Of a stretch of DNA of 64,000 nucleotides, positions 43,291 to 55,389 are shown in pieces; the first letter of the stretch is position 1, and each line of letters begins with the position of its first letter. Below the pieces are notes generated by a model, which worked only from the letters and a program-made list of their open reading frames with translations, did no database searches and was not told where the DNA came from. Source of the DNA: Bubalus kerabau (Eukaryota > Chordata > Mammalia > Artiodactyla > Bovidae); assembly GCF_029407905.1 (NCBI RefSeq), contig NC_073637.1, forward strand, positions 49,910,501 to 49,974,500, in the 5' to 3' direction. The translations under genes were made by a program, and so were the position numbers.

Positions 43291-44278
43291 AAGTAGCTAT
43301 CCCAACAGTTCCGTTCGAAGCCTGTTTGCGTTTTGTTAAAAATAGTTTCTTTGTGTGTGTAGCCTTAAAAATGTTAAATGGGGTACTACTAGGTTTTTTA
43401 AATAGAAAAAAACTTTTTTTTTTGCAATGTTATAATTCAATAAACCAAAAAAGGAGGAGATACAAAGAAGACAACTTCTTCCTCTCTGGAAACCTCTACC
43501 TAGAAGTGGAGACCAGAAATAACAATATAGAAATAGAAAAACCTTTACTGAGCACAAAGCCATGGGCCAGACCTGCAATGGATGCTCTTCAAACATTACT
43601 GTTAATCCTCATGTAGCCCATCCTGGCATTACTCTCCTTATCTGGCAGGTGAAGAACATGAGGACCAGGGAATCTAAGTCATAAGAGCATCTCAGTCTTG
43701 GTGGGAGGGGTGGGGATGGTAGGGGGTGTACAGAGAACAGCTTGTCCATTTCTGATATCACAGATCTGCCCCACTCATGTTCTGACTTTACATCTTGACT
43801 CCAAGAGAAAGCACTATAAAAATATGTCTGAATCGTAACAACATCAAATAATATGGGACTTGAATTAGCTCCATATATGGGGCAGTATAAGGCATGTTCC
43901 TGTTTGTTTCATCTGACTCCCAAGTGAAGAAAAGAGGGAGGAAGTTTGGGTGGAAATGTCCGAGCCCACTGTCTAGCCTAAGGAGCCCTGGACAAGGCTG
44001 CTAGGAGGTCTCTGAACCACAGTTAGCCAGAACAGGAGTTTCCCGTGTTTCCCAGAAGTAGGTTCACCTTGATATCGCCAACGCTTGAGCAGCTCACGGG
44101 AACTGTGGCCTCAGCACAACTGTGGTGTCAGCAGCAGTGGATTTCAGAGCTGCTTCCCTTAGTGAATGATGCTTCCTGTGGTTAGAGATCTACAAGATAG
44201 GGTCTCATGGCTGCCACACCTGGCACTCATCCTCCATCAACCCATTTTATCCTAAATACTGTTTAAACTTGTGTGCGT
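43291..44278. other. Intergenic segment, nothing recognised
   Basis: Overlapping frames on opposite strands at 43281-43616 cannot both be coding and neither shows a domain. Bases 43555-43680 may be a MIR relic. Confidence 0.55.
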
Positions 44279-44281
44279 CCA

Positions 44282-44488
44282 GCTAGGTGACTCAGTGGTA
44301 AAGAATCTGCCTGCCAAGCAGGAGACACAGGTTCCATCTCTGGGTTGGGAAGATCTCTTGGAGAAGGAAATGGCAACCCACTCTATTTATTCTTGCCTGG
44401 GAAATCCCATTGACAGAGGAGCCTAGAGGACTATAGTCCATGGGGTCACAAAGAGTCAGACACTGCTGAACAACTAAACAGTAACAAC
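44282..44488 (+). mobile_element. Bov-tA SINE, sense, diverged
   Basis: Head gctaggtgactcagtggtaa, body gggttgggaagatctcttgg, tail gtcacaaagagtcagacact. The minus frame at 44292-44555 is its translation. Confidence 0.88.
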
Positions 44489-45142
44489 AGGCAGATAGAT
44501 ATATTTCTGTTGGGAACTGAGACGACTCTGAGTCTTCCATTTCTGATGACTTCAAAGTGGGTTTTGAGTTGATGCAATCGAGGTGCCCTTTGACAGAGAT
44601 CTGTCCAGTCTTTGAACCTGATAGATGTAGCCCTAAAGGTAAACCATGGGATCAAAGCAATCACATCACCTGTCCTTTTCCCACAGGATGGCTGGCTAAG
44701 CTCACTGACATTTTCTAGAAAGTTGCAGTAAGTGAAACCTTATGCAAATTCCAACTAGAGGCATGTGGCTCATTCTTTATCATTGGATTTCCATATATTT
44801 CTCTGCTTGCTCCTTTGAGTCAGGGCAGATGGGAGTGAAAACATGTTGTGTATTGTGGAGTCTGACCCTCACATGTGATCTTCAGAACACCTGGCGGGAC
44901 TCATAGAGACTCAAGCCTCGTAGTGGCCACACACATGTCCTCTGCTCAGTGACTACCCAGGGTTCTCCAGACCCAGAAATCCCATGGGCTCAGCCTGGGT
45001 GTCCTATACAGGAGGAAAGGGTCTCCAGTGGGGACTGGTCCAGACAGAAGTAAATTTTGCATAACAGGTGCTACCCACCTAACTCCCTCTTTTCTGTTAT
45101 AGCATGCAGGTGCTCATATTGCCAGGAGGAGGAGTGAATTTC
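44489..45142. other. Intergenic segment, nothing recognised
   Basis: Unique sequence without a supported reading frame. Confidence 0.55.
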
Positions 45143-46110
45143 CATTCAATAAACATCGATAGCACAGCACTTCTGCGGGGCCACAGAGATGAACAAAACA
45201 TGATTTTCATCCTCAGGTATTTCACAACGTGGTAGGTTGATCATTCCTAAACAGAGAAGAAAATCCAGTGTGATGTGAGCAGTGTGAGCGGAATATGTAT
45301 GTGTGTGACAGAGAGAGAGAATAAGTCACCAGACATCAGAGGAAGAGCATCCAACTTAGGCTACAGGTCTCAGGAGAGTCTTTCTGGAAGAAGCAGTGTC
45401 TGAGTCTTGAAGGAAAAGCAGAAGTTCACCAGTTAAGGATGGGCTGGAAACGTGGCTGGAGGTAGTTAGAAAGCAGGAGGATGATTGAGAGAGAGAAACG
45501 GGTGGCCAGTCAGCATAGGGCCTTCCATCACCAGGGGAAGAACAAGGAGTTTAGGTTTTATTTGAAGTTCAGGAGGAAGCTGTGGGCATTTGTCACACAG
45601 GGGAGTGAGATGATCTGAGCTTTATTTTAGAGTTTTGACCTGGATGTTCTGTGGAGAGTGGATCATGGGAAGGCAAGAATGGGAGAAGAGAGACCCATTC
45701 TGCAAGTTTATAGTTGTCCAGGGAAAAGAGAATGGTGGTCTGGATTAGGAGGGTAACTGGAGAGGTGAATATAAGTTACCCAACTCATGACATCTTTTGG
45801 AGAATGTGCCTATGGATCCAGGTGACAAATTGGATGTGTGTATGGAAAGGGCAGGGGTGATGAAAGAAAGGGAGTGACTGAGGATGACTCTTAAGTTTTT
45901 GAATACATGATGGTTCCTTTTACTGAGATGGAGGAGGGGCAGGTTGTGGAAGCAGAGCCAGAAATCATGAGCTTTCATTGGGGAATGCGAATTTGGGGTT
46001 GTCTGCAGGGCATACAATTTGAAGGGTCAGGCAACTGCATATATGACTGTAGCTAATAGGGGAGGTCAGGACTAGATGGTAAATTTGGGAGTTGTGAAGA
46101 CATTGGGACA
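45143..46110 (+). repeat. Long L2-like LINE stretch, sense
   Basis: Starts at cattcaataaacatcgatag, continues agatgaacaaaacatgattt, ctttctggaagaagcagtgt and then a long block (aaggagtttaggttttattt, ggagtgagatgatctgagct, gatgactcttaagtttttga, tactgagatggaggaggggc) in the order I associate with extended L2 copies. It is about 960 bp and diverged. A different old family for the second half is possible. Confidence 0.55.
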
Positions 46111-47072
46111 TTTACAGCCTCAGGCCTGCAGGAGATCACCCCTGAAGAGGTAGTGTAGACCAAGAGGAGACCAAGAGTCGAGGCTGTAAGAGAGCTGGGT
46201 GTGCTAACATATGGAGTTCAGACAGGCATGCTGAGAACATGCCAGGCAACGTGATATTGCTTGGCAGGCATCATTTTATTCAACCACTTAAGTCTCCATT
46301 TGTCCTATAGTAAGACCAACAGTCACCTCTCTGCTTTACTTCTCAAATCTGACCATAATTGGATAATCTAGTCCGTGCTGCCCATGCGTTTCTTAACTGT
46401 TGGCTGTATCAAATAAAGGATGGCCCTTTTATGACTGTGAGTTTTCACACAAGAGGGCTGCTTCCTGGAACTTACTGTGAGAAAAAAGAAACAAGATTGG
46501 CAGCTGGGGGAGAGAGGGAAGCATTTGACTAAGAGGAAGCCTCCTCACCTCATCTGATAGAAATGCTTGGCAACGAACCCATGAAGAAAGGAAAGCCAAG
46601 AGCGTTACTGCTACTGGAAATATTAGGAGCAGGCTGCCTCATTCTAAATTTTTGTCTAATTTAGTCACTGACCTTACACCAGTATAGAGAGAATGGGTCA
46701 CAACAGTAGAGTGTGACAGATCAAAAAGAAGGGTTTTTTTGGTCTTTCTTTCCTTATTTTAGCTCCACTTTCTACTTCCAAATTAAGATGGTGCCTATGG
46801 ATATAAATATATAACATAGCCCAAGCTAATTGCATAGATCAGAAATCACGGAGCAGATCATCTTGAGGCCTAAGGGGATGCAGATTAGAAGTGAAGTTGA
46901 CAATGTGTCCTGGAAGGAGACCTGCATAGTGATGACTCCAGCAAGTGAAATACAGGTGAAATCCCTTGAGAACAGGCAGACCTGTCAAGAGCTGACATCG
47001 GTGAGAGGTCAGAGAATGGACATTGACACTCGGATTCTGCCTCTGTTAAGAATGTACCTACATGTGGGTGGG
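46111..47072. other. Intergenic segment, nothing recognised
   Basis: The 84-residue frame at 46830-47084 has no domain. I see no repeat with confidence. Confidence 0.5.
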
Positions 47073-47077
47073 ACTTC

Positions 47078-47325
47078 CAGGTAGCACTAACCCTGCTACC
47101 AAGGTAAAGACCCCTTTACCTTGGTAAATGACTTGCTTGCCAAGGCAGGGGACATAAGAGACTCAGGTTTGATCCCTGGGTTGGGACGATCCCCTGGGGG
47201 AGGGCGTGGCAACCCCCTCCAGTATTCTTGCCTGGAAAATCCCATGGACAGAGGAACCTGGTTGGGTAAGGTCCATAGAGTCGCAAAGAGTTGGACAGAC
47301 TGAAGTGACTTAGCACACACAGACA
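47078..47325 (+). mobile_element. Bov-tA SINE, sense, with hairpin insertion in the head
   Basis: Head gtgggacttccaggtagcac is followed by an extra inverted repeat at 47097-47126, then the usual gggttgggacgatcccctgg body and tail agttggacagactgaagtga. Frames on both strands at 47096-47331 are its translations. Confidence 0.9.
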
Positions 47326-48079
47326 CGCCACCTGTAGGTGGAGAGCTGGTGGTAAGAAATACTGGAGTTCCCCTCTCCCACCTGTTCTTTTCTTATATAT
47401 TTATATTTGTGTACATTTAACCATTTTAATAGGAAGATATATGTGGTCTATAGTTTACATCATGGATTAGCTGAATTCTGTATAGTTTTTATTTTCCTTT
47501 TTCCCAATAAATTCTGGACTCATAAGTAGAAGGCCCATGCTCTAGCCTTTTCTCTCTTGCTAACTGATGACCCTGGATAAGTCACTTAGCCTTACTGAGG
47601 TTTCTGCTTCTGGAATAATGGCTGACCTTTACATCAAGCCTCATTAATCCCCCACTTTTTCCCTGTGGACCACAGGCAGGCAGCCTGGAGGCTGGGTGAT
47701 CTGCAACAGCATCACTCACCTGTCTAGGGCTTGACAGGCTGTCAGCAGGATCTCCTGGATTTTCCCTAGTGTGATCCTCCATGATATGACCTCTGATAAC
47801 CTTCTCAGTACTTTGTCCATGGACCCTATGGACCAACCATGTTTCTTTATCCCTTTGCCTTCAGAGGGCAGGGACCATGTGTGTTTTGCTAAGTGCCATT
47901 CACTCTTACTGTATGAATGAGGGAAGAATCTTTGTGCAGCTGCCCAGAATAAGCAACCCTTACTGATAAGGAAGACAGGGAGAACACCATCAAGCCATTT
48001 CCACCTCCGTTGCAAAGGACAGGCTCCCACGGTGCCTCTGCACCCCCAGGCTACCTCTTCCTTTAAGATTTGTCCAGGC
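47326..48079. other. Intergenic segment, nothing recognised
   Basis: The minus frames at 47582-48084 (84 and 122 residues) have no family features. An L2 relic near 47840-47930 is possible (cagagggcagggaccatgtg). Confidence 0.5.
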
Positions 48080-48265
48080 ATCATCTCTCTAGAAGCTTTC
48101 TTTCATTATTCCCTAGCCAGATTCATCAGACTGTCTTCCATGTTTTCACAGCACTTTGGACAGAGCTTTATGATGACATGAGTCACATGATTCTACTTAG
48201 TGTTTATGTGTCTCTTTCACAACTGAACTTGAGATCCTTGAGGTGGCACAATAAGCTGGAATCCG
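48080..48265 (-). repeat. L2-like fragment, antisense
   Basis: ctctctagaagctttctttc, ttcacagcactttggacaga and gaacttgagatccttgaggt follow the antisense L2 end order. Confidence 0.5.
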
Positions 48266-48319
48266 ATGCCATTGGGTCTGCACTTGAATCATTTATTAAG
48301 TGGGGTTCAGGCAATAACA

Positions 48320-48540
48320 CTATTGGAGAAATATTTATAGAGTTCCTGCTGTGTGCCAGGCACAGAACCGGTGCTGAGGATGGAGTAGAGCTTTTGATCT
48401 AGAAAAGGAACAGACAGGGAAACACACACATCTGCTCCTCCTTACAATCAGTGATATATAGTGTGAGAGGGAATAACAGAGGACCCATGTGATAGGTGGG
48501 CCAGGAAGGCCTTTGTAAGGAGATGACTTCTACTTTGAGA
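48320..48540 (+). repeat. L2-like fragment, sense
   Basis: atttatagagttcctgctgt, gtgccaggcacagaaccggt and ggtgctgaggatggagtaga are clear L2 phrases; aggcctttgtaaggagatga follows in order. Confidence 0.7.
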
Positions 48541-49599
48541 CCAAAGACAAAGAGAAGTCAACCATGGGAAGGTGGGGTAAAGTGTCGTAAGTCGAGGCAG
48601 TTGGAGGGTGTGGAGCCTGAGGGAAAGAAGGAGCCAAAGGAAAGCTAATACGGCTGAAGGGTGGGGAGCAAAGGGTGTGTCTGAAGAAACAGCTGTATCC
48701 TCTGGAAATACTTGTTGAGTGAATGAATGTGTAATTGGAAGGTTGACATCAGGCCTGGTCCTCAGTGAAAAGCTGGGCTGTAACAGGGTAAGAGAGTGTT
48801 TCCTGCGGTGCTTTTCTTTGAATGAGTTTTGGGGTTCTCGTTACTCATCTTCATCCAGGTCCCTGGGCTGGGTGCTGGCTTCCCCAGGACAGGGTTGCCA
48901 GCTCAGGGAATACTGTGTGCCTGTCTCTTTCACCCAATCACAGGACTGATGAACTGGGGTCTTCAAGGATCCAAACTGTCACCTGGGGGAGCACTTCCCT
49001 CCCCACCTTAGGTCATGCTCCATTCCAATGGGTAGCCAGTCAGCACTCTCTCACCTCAGATTGTCAGACTACCACTCAAGTGGGGTACTTCCTCATCTCC
49101 CCCACAGCCACCTTACGCTCAGATACTGACTGCTGAGTGATAGAACCCGGTGCTCTGCCCAGAACTGCATCTGCTTCCCTGTGACTAGGGCCTTGTCACC
49201 GGGCCAAGCCTGTCTGCTAACCCTCTTCGCAATTGGGGTGAAAGCTTTCCCAGAAGGCCTCTTACTCCTTTATGTAAATGTCCTGCTGGCAGCCCGGCCC
49301 CACTAGCTCATTAAGTCTGTTTAGATGTATTTGAATCCCAGCGGTGAACGCCGCGTAGGCTCCGTCTGGGATGCCTAGTAGGTCCGAGTCTGCTCTCGTT
49401 TCCTACCTCAACCCCCCCAAAGCCTTTATTTTTTTCTTCCCTCTCTGAGGAAAAGTCTGGGAAAAGCATTTCAGACATAGATTATTGATGTAGCATAATG
49501 TTTTACATCTGCAAGAGACAGACCCAAAAGTCAAGGGAATGACGCGTTAAGTGTAGGAAGGGAGCATATTTTTAGATGCTCTTGAACTCATGTTATGTA
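48541..49599. other. Intergenic segment, mostly unique
   Basis: No gene was recognised; the three overlapping frames at 48719-49136 have no domain. Bases 49330-49400 hold an unusual cluster of CpG sites (gcggtgaacgccgcgtaggc) in otherwise CpG-poor DNA. Confidence 0.55.
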
Positions 49600-49800
49600 G
49601 GTGTGTGAACGTGTGTGCTGTTGTGTCCGACTCTTTGCGACCCCATGGACTGTGGCCCACCAGAGTCCTTTGTCCTTGGGATTTCCCAGGCAAGGATACT
49701 GGAGTGGATTGCCATTTCCTTCTCCAGGAGATCCTCCCGACCAAGGGATTGAACCCACGTCTCCTGCATTGCAGGCAGATGTTTTACTGCTTCAATCACG
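49600..49800 (-). mobile_element. Bov-tA SINE, antisense
   Basis: Body on the minus strand reads cgggaggatctcctggagaa; the tail is ggtcgcaaagagtcggacac. The head is degraded (gtgattgaagcagtaaaaca). The frame 49601-50056 starts in this SINE. Confidence 0.88.
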
Positions 49801-49984
49801 TAACTTAAGCAGTGCTCCCTCTCACCCATACTTAAAGCTGTTTCTTCAAACTATGCTTGGCACTGTTGGGGTTGGCAGAGCCGAGGCCAACAGCAGCAAC
49901 TGTGCCAGGAAGCAGAGTCCAAGGAATCACTCTTCAACGATGAGGAAGTTGGGTTGCTCTCTGTGTCCATTTGTCAGTCCCAAC

Positions 49985-50275
49985 AAGAAAGACGTGGGCT
50001 CTGGAGCCAGGCATACTTGGTGTGGAACCTCATCTGATCCCTTGCTAGGTTTGTGAGCATAGGTCTCATTGCCTCTCTGTACCTCGATTTCCTCATCTGT
50101 GAAATGGGTAGAATCATAGTTAAGAGCACTGACTTCAGAGTCAGACACTGTCACTTACTATCTCTGTAAGTTTGAGCAGGTTCCTGCACCTGTTTCCTCA
50201 TCAAATGATGACCAGAATAAAGTCTCCTGACATCATCAGGCTGTTGTAAAGATGACACAAGCTGATACACAAGAA
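49985..50275 (-). repeat. Two MIR copies in tandem, antisense
   Basis: The first has tcgatttcctcatctgtgaa and gaaatgggtagaatcatagt. A second starts near 50105 (agagcactgacttcagagtc, acctgtttcctcatcaaatg, ggctgttgtaaagatgacac). Confidence 0.75.
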
Positions 50276-50282
50276 GCCTTTA

Positions 50283-50457
50283 TGACCACCTGGACTGTAG
50301 CCCACAGGCTCCTTTTTCCATGGGGATTCTCCAGGCAAGATTTATCAGAGTGGGTTGCCATGCCCTCCTCCAGGGGAATCTTCCCAACCTAGGGATGGAA
50401 CCCAGGTCTCCTGCATTGCAGGCTGATTCTTTACTGTCTGAGCCACCAGGGAAGCCC
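50283..50457 (-). mobile_element. Bov-tA SINE, antisense, truncated tail
   Basis: The minus strand reads gggcttccctggtggctcag head and a gattcccctggaggagggca body. The tail after the tggactgtagcc region is missing. Imperfect flanks GCCTTTAT and GCCCTTAT may be the target duplication. Confidence 0.9.
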
Positions 50458-51188
50458 TTATTGCCGTTAGTGCCCACCTCACAGACCATGTGCGAATGAA
50501 GCAGAGAGAGAGCTTGCCAGGCACATGGTGAATTTCAGCTGCTGTTCTTACAACCCCAGCTCAACTTAACATGTGCGACGCTGCGTTCAGTTCCATGTGA
50601 GCTTCCTAAGGTGACGTGTGCAAGTTTAGGAGAGGCAGGAGTTGCTTCTCCCTTCCACACTCTCTCTGATGACCCAGTTTTGTGCAGGATCTTCTGTGAG
50701 GAACGTCACACTCTTTCCTGGGTGCAGGAGCTGCCCTCATCCATGATAAGGGCAGTAAAGAGAGGAACAGAGCCAGGTGATGTGAGAGCCTGGTGGGTTT
50801 ATGGTGTCATGTTAAGCATGTTCTGATTTCTCTGCTCTATGAAACACCCCATATAAACTATAAAATAAAATATTTACATTTTTATGTACCTAGCAGTACT
50901 GGGTGGGTAGAGTAAAGTGATTTGGTGGGTTTCCAAACCCACAAGGCTTTGGGGATTCTGGTTTTGCTTTACCTGATGCAAACTGATACTACATAGATTC
51001 CATGGAAAGCACATTTTACTGCCTATTTTTAGCTGGGGGGTGGGGGGGTGTATGGTGGTGCAGGAGACACCACCGGCTCTGGGGGAGCTTGAATAGAGGC
51101 TCCTGCAGCACTTTGAGTGAACAGTCCCTCAAGTTTTTGATCATAGAAGCAGAGGGAGAATTGATATGTAGATACACATATTAGCCTC
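50458..51188. other. Intergenic segment with a G-rich run
   Basis: No gene was recognised. Bases 51034-51060 hold G6 and G7 runs close together (ggggggtggggggg). The frames at 50611-50826 and 51002-51184 are unsupported. Confidence 0.55.
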
Positions 51189-51336
51189 TACCAGGCTTCT
51201 CTGTCCATGGGATTTTCCAGGCAAGAGAACTTGGGTTGCCATTCCGTTCTCCAGGGGATCTTCCTGACCCAGGGATTGAACCCAGGTTCCCTGCATTGCA
51301 GACAGATTCTTTACTGTCTGAGCCACCAGGGAAGTC
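51189..51336 (-). mobile_element. Bov-tA SINE, antisense, 3'-shortened
   Basis: The minus strand reads gacttccctggtggctcaga head and gatcccctggagaacggaat body, ending early at cagagaagcctggtag. Confidence 0.9.
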
Positions 51337-51399
51337 TCAGTCTCTCTTTCTATATATATAAATGGTTAATTTTCTTGTTTATATGTTAAGGAATTTTGA

Positions 51400-51850
51400 A
51401 GGAATGCAACTTCTAGAAATTTCTACTTGCAGCTGGTGTAGTTTTCTGAGCCATCTCGAAGACAGAGCAAACGCCCTGCCAAAGTTTAGTCATACACTGA
51501 TAGCTGTAGCTTGGAAAGGGGAAAACGAAGGTCTGACTTAATAAGCCGACAGAGAAGTCCAACACCCACAAATGGTAATTTACAGCTGCAAAGGGCAGTG
51601 CTTTTAAATCACCCTAGTGAATTATATGTTTCTGAAAAAGGAACTACGCATCTGAAAAATTATGTTCCTTGGTAATACTTTAGACACTATTGTTTTGGCC
51701 CTGTCACCTCACTAAGGTTATAAATAACACAGTCCTTCTTACTTTTATTTTCCTAGATTAGCCGGCTGCCATTAGCTTCGGTTCCTGGCTGTAATGTAAC
51801 TGTATTCTGTCCTGTTATAAATGCACTGTTATTCTCGTCACCTTGAGGGA
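51400..51850. other. Repeat-free block, candidate conserved non-coding element
   Basis: Even composition, no repeat or long frame. It includes CAGCTG-type E-boxes (cttgcagctggtg; tttacagctgcaaa) and an AT core ggttataaataac near 51715-51728. Conservation is not testable here, so function is only a suggestion. Confidence 0.4.
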
Positions 51851-52599
51851 TGCTGTGGGGTGTGGCTCCCAGGTGCCCACATGGGAGCTGAGGGGCTGGG
51901 CATGGGAGGGGAATTCTCTTTTCTGATCCAGCTACCCAGCCCCTCTCTCCTCCCTACTCTGTGGGCCCCTTGTTGGCAGTGTTGTTCAGTCGTTATCACC
52001 TGTTCACTGCAGGCCTTTCTGCTTCACTGGGAGCCTCACACTAGAAGGAGGGCTGTGGCATGTGCAGCTGTGCCCTGGGGAGGCGCCTCCCTCCCACGCT
52101 GTGCACCTACCTGGAGGAAGGGGTGCCTTTGTCTAATCTACACAGAGAGGCTTCATTAGCTGGCGGAGGGTACTGGTTAGGAGCCCTGGGGGCCCATAGA
52201 AACATCTTTGTTGCAAGGAGCATCTTTGTCTTACTGCCTTTCAGCTGTCAAACATGACAGCAGTGGGACTGGGCCGAGGTGTTCTCTGCCTTCTCTGGGC
52301 CAAGCAGGGATTCGTACAGCATCCGCAGTGACAGCGGCAACGGCAAACAGTGGCAGATTGTAGTTTTTAAGTCTGGCTGCGGCAGCATTTTTGTCCTGCA
52401 TGCACGTCTAAATGTGGATTTTTCACTCCCTTATCAGAAAATGGAGTCCATTTCTCTCTCCCTGGAGTCCCCCTAGTGCTCTGACCAGTAGAATATGGTG
52501 GGCGTGACACGGACACTCCTAGGATGGCCCTTCCTTGCCTGGCCTGGCAGCCTCCACTTTCAGCCTCTTGGAGGACGGCTGCCATGGAGAGAGTGAGAC
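51851..52599. other. Intergenic, GC-richer segment
   Basis: No gene was recognised. Bases 52310-52390 hold several CpGs (catccgcagtgacagcggca). The 112-residue frame at 51821-52159 has no domain. Confidence 0.5.
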
Positions 52600-52930
52600 T
52601 CCTGTGTGACCACCAAGGTGTGAGACACACCCAGGCCACGTGGGGAGGCCCTGGAGGAGGAGAGGCCACGTGAAAGCAGGCCTAGGAGAGAGGCCATGGG
52701 GTACAGGAGGGAGAGGCAGACACCCGCGTGGAGACGCCGTCTTCAAACAGCCCAGTCGAGTCTTCTGATGGCTGCAGCCCCAGCTGTCCTCAGGCTGCAC
52801 CCGCACAAGGGTCCCCGTGGCGGATCTGTCCAGCTGCAGCTGGTCAACCCACAGGCTCGTGAGAGAGAACACGCTGTCATCTTAAACCACCAAGTTTTAG
52901 GTGGGCCTATTTTGCTGCCATGACAATTAA
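52600..52930 (+). repeat. Probable MLT1-like LTR fragment, sense
   Basis: ggagaggccacgtgaaagca, then aacacgctgtcatcttaaac, caccaagttttaggtgggcc and a tgctgccatgacaat end match the 3' half of a MaLR LTR. GC content is raised, giving several unsupported frames on both strands. Confidence 0.55.
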
Positions 52931-53954
52931 AATACCCTCCCCACCTCCTGCCACTTCCTCTGAAAACAAAACCCTGTTTCAAATGGTATGTTCTTTTGCT
53001 TCTGCAGCTTTATTACCAGGAACCCAAGTCATGGAAGAAACAAAGAAAGGCTGTAACCAGTCTCGCTGGGGTAGACTACTGGGAAGTGGTGTCCACGTCT
53101 CTCACGAGCACGTTTGGGGGCTGTATTTCCTTATTTCCCATTTTATCCTGTTTCTGCCTGTTCCACACTTTGATATAGGACACATGGGAATGTATGAACT
53201 GCATTCATTCGTGTATTTTTTTAGGTGTTTACCTGTGGCTGTGTCAGTCACTGGGAGCCCAGAACTCCTGGCTGTGGGGAGTCGAAGAAGAGGAGGCATC
53301 TCCCCTGCCTCTGTGAGCCCTGCGCCTGGCTAGGGAACCTGTGCAATAAGGAGAAGGAATGACAGCGCATAGGATGCCTCATGAAAGTAATCTGTGAAGT
53401 ATTTCAGAGGAAAGGAAACATCCACCTTCTTCTCCCAGGCCACAGGGAAAAGAAAACTCAGGGGAACCTAACTGGCCTGAGTCCACACAGCCACTCTGTG
53501 CCTGGGATGCTCTTTGTGAGGAGCAAGTCCTGCTGAGTGGTTGTTGGGGATGGAGTATTGTAGTCAATGGAGCGGCCGGCCACGGCTCATTAGCAGTGCC
53601 GACCTGGGCACCGATTCCCACCTTGACAGCTTGAAACCACTTTTCCTCCTGCTCCACCCAAATACCTCCAGGCTCAAGTTCCAGGGCCATTTATGGTCTG
53701 ACATACTTGATTTTTCCAGCCTTGTTTGGTTCACGAATTGTTTCATAGGTACCCATTTGGCTTCCTTAATGAGGCTGGAAGTTTCTCGAGGGTCTTACTC
53801 TTTTATTCCTTGTATGGGTGGTATTGGGCACTTAGAACTCCATAATCACTTAACAGTCAATTGGTGAATACGGAATTGGGTTGGACGGATCACAAAAACT
53901 CAGAAAATAAAAGGGTTCAGGTACTGAGAGAGTCATAGAGACATTTAGTCATTT
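52931..53954. other. Intergenic segment, nothing recognised
   Basis: Frames at 52920-53333 and 53379-53867 overlap on opposite strands and show no domain. Confidence 0.5.
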
Positions 53955-54180
53955 GCAGGACTTTTAGCATTTATCAGGCAAGGGACTGAGTGCTTTCTAG
54001 TCATTAACTTATAGAATCTTTACAACTCAGTAAGGTAGGCAACATCATTCTTCTTTTATAGCAGGGGAAACTGAATCCTAGAGGTTAAATTACCCTGGTC
54101 AAGATCACATAGCTAGTTAGATGGTAGGTCTGGGTTTTGAATCCACCGCACTTCCATTCTGAGGTTTATGCTTCTACCGG
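53955..54180 (+). repeat. MIR element, sense
   Basis: atagaatctttacaactcag, gtaaggtaggcaacatcatt, aggggaaactgaatcctaga, agatcacatagctagttaga and tgggttttgaatccaccgca are in MIR order. Confidence 0.85.
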
Positions 54181-54926
54181 GACATTCTATCCCCTTACCT
54201 TTGGGGTCTGATGTGCCAATCAAGCGGAGGGGGCTGTCTGTCAAATACAGTGCAGTTTTTATGTGTCTGGTTTCCCAATTGCCCCATACTTTCCAGCTCT
54301 AATGCTTATATGCTTGAGCTTACATTTAGCGATCTCTCACTGCCAGCTCCTAAGTTAGTTTGGAGAGCATATCCCAAATTTGGATGCAATGTGTATCTTT
54401 CTTGTGGAAGCAAAAAGTGCTAACCTTCCAGCATCTGTTACTTGTAATTGCTCTGCATTAAGTTACAATTTTGGATTTAAATTTGAAAAAGTGCATTTCA
54501 GTCCCAAGATTTTTAATGTGGAAATGAACAATGGTAAGAAGTAACTGATACCCTCTGTATTTTTCTTTAAGAGAGGGAGATGTGTTTTAAAAAAATCAAA
54601 GTCAAGTGAAGGTGCCCTGGTACTTAGTCTTTGGAGGAGATCATGGAATGCCACCTTGTGCTGGTGTCAAGAACACCATTTGCACACGCCTCCTTAAATC
54701 TACACTGTTTAGCCTGCAAACTTTATCTCAAATGCTGCCTGATTCACATGTTCAATCTTTTCCTGGTGGGAAGACCCTAGTAGATATCACCCAATCACGG
54801 TTCTTTGGTCAACACGTCTGTCCTTACAAATCAAATTAAGGTAGTATAGATGAGAGAAACTCGTACAAATCAATAAGCAAAAAACTAACTGGACAGAAAT
54901 ATGAGTAGAAGATGTAAACAGGGAGT
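54181..54926. other. Intergenic segment, nothing recognised
   Basis: Unique, moderately AT-rich; the short frames are unsupported. Confidence 0.5.
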
Positions 54927-55323
54927 ATCAGTCTGCTTGGGCTGCCATAACACAATATCAGGCTTGGTGTTTAAAAAAATGGAAATTTATTTCTTGTATT
55001 TCAGGAGACTGCCAAGTCCAGGATCAAGGTGCTGACAAGGTAAGGTTTAATTCTGAGGCCTCTTCCTTTGGCTTGTAGGTGGCCACCATCTAACAGTGTG
55101 CTCAGATGATCTCTTCTCTCTGTGAGTATGGGGATGGAAAGAGAGATCTTTCTGGTGTCTCTTCTTATAAGGACACTAATTATCAGATCAGGGCCCCACC
55201 CTTATGACCTCATTTAACCTTTATTACCTTCTCAGAAGCCTCATCTCAAATTCAGCCACACTGGAGGTTAGTGCTTCAACATATGAGTTTTGGAGGGATG
55301 TAAATATTCAGTCCATAACACAG
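54927..55323 (-). repeat. MLT1-like LTR, antisense
   Basis: gtatcagtctgcttgggctg, tggaaatttatttcttgtat, gtgtctcttcttataaggac, gccccacccttatgacctca and attcagtccataaca are in the same order as the copy at 30646-31041. Confidence 0.75.
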
Positions 55324-55389
55324 GGCACATTAAGAGTAATACAAATAGTAAATACGTATAATTTTTTAAGTAGAAATAATAATAGCTCA

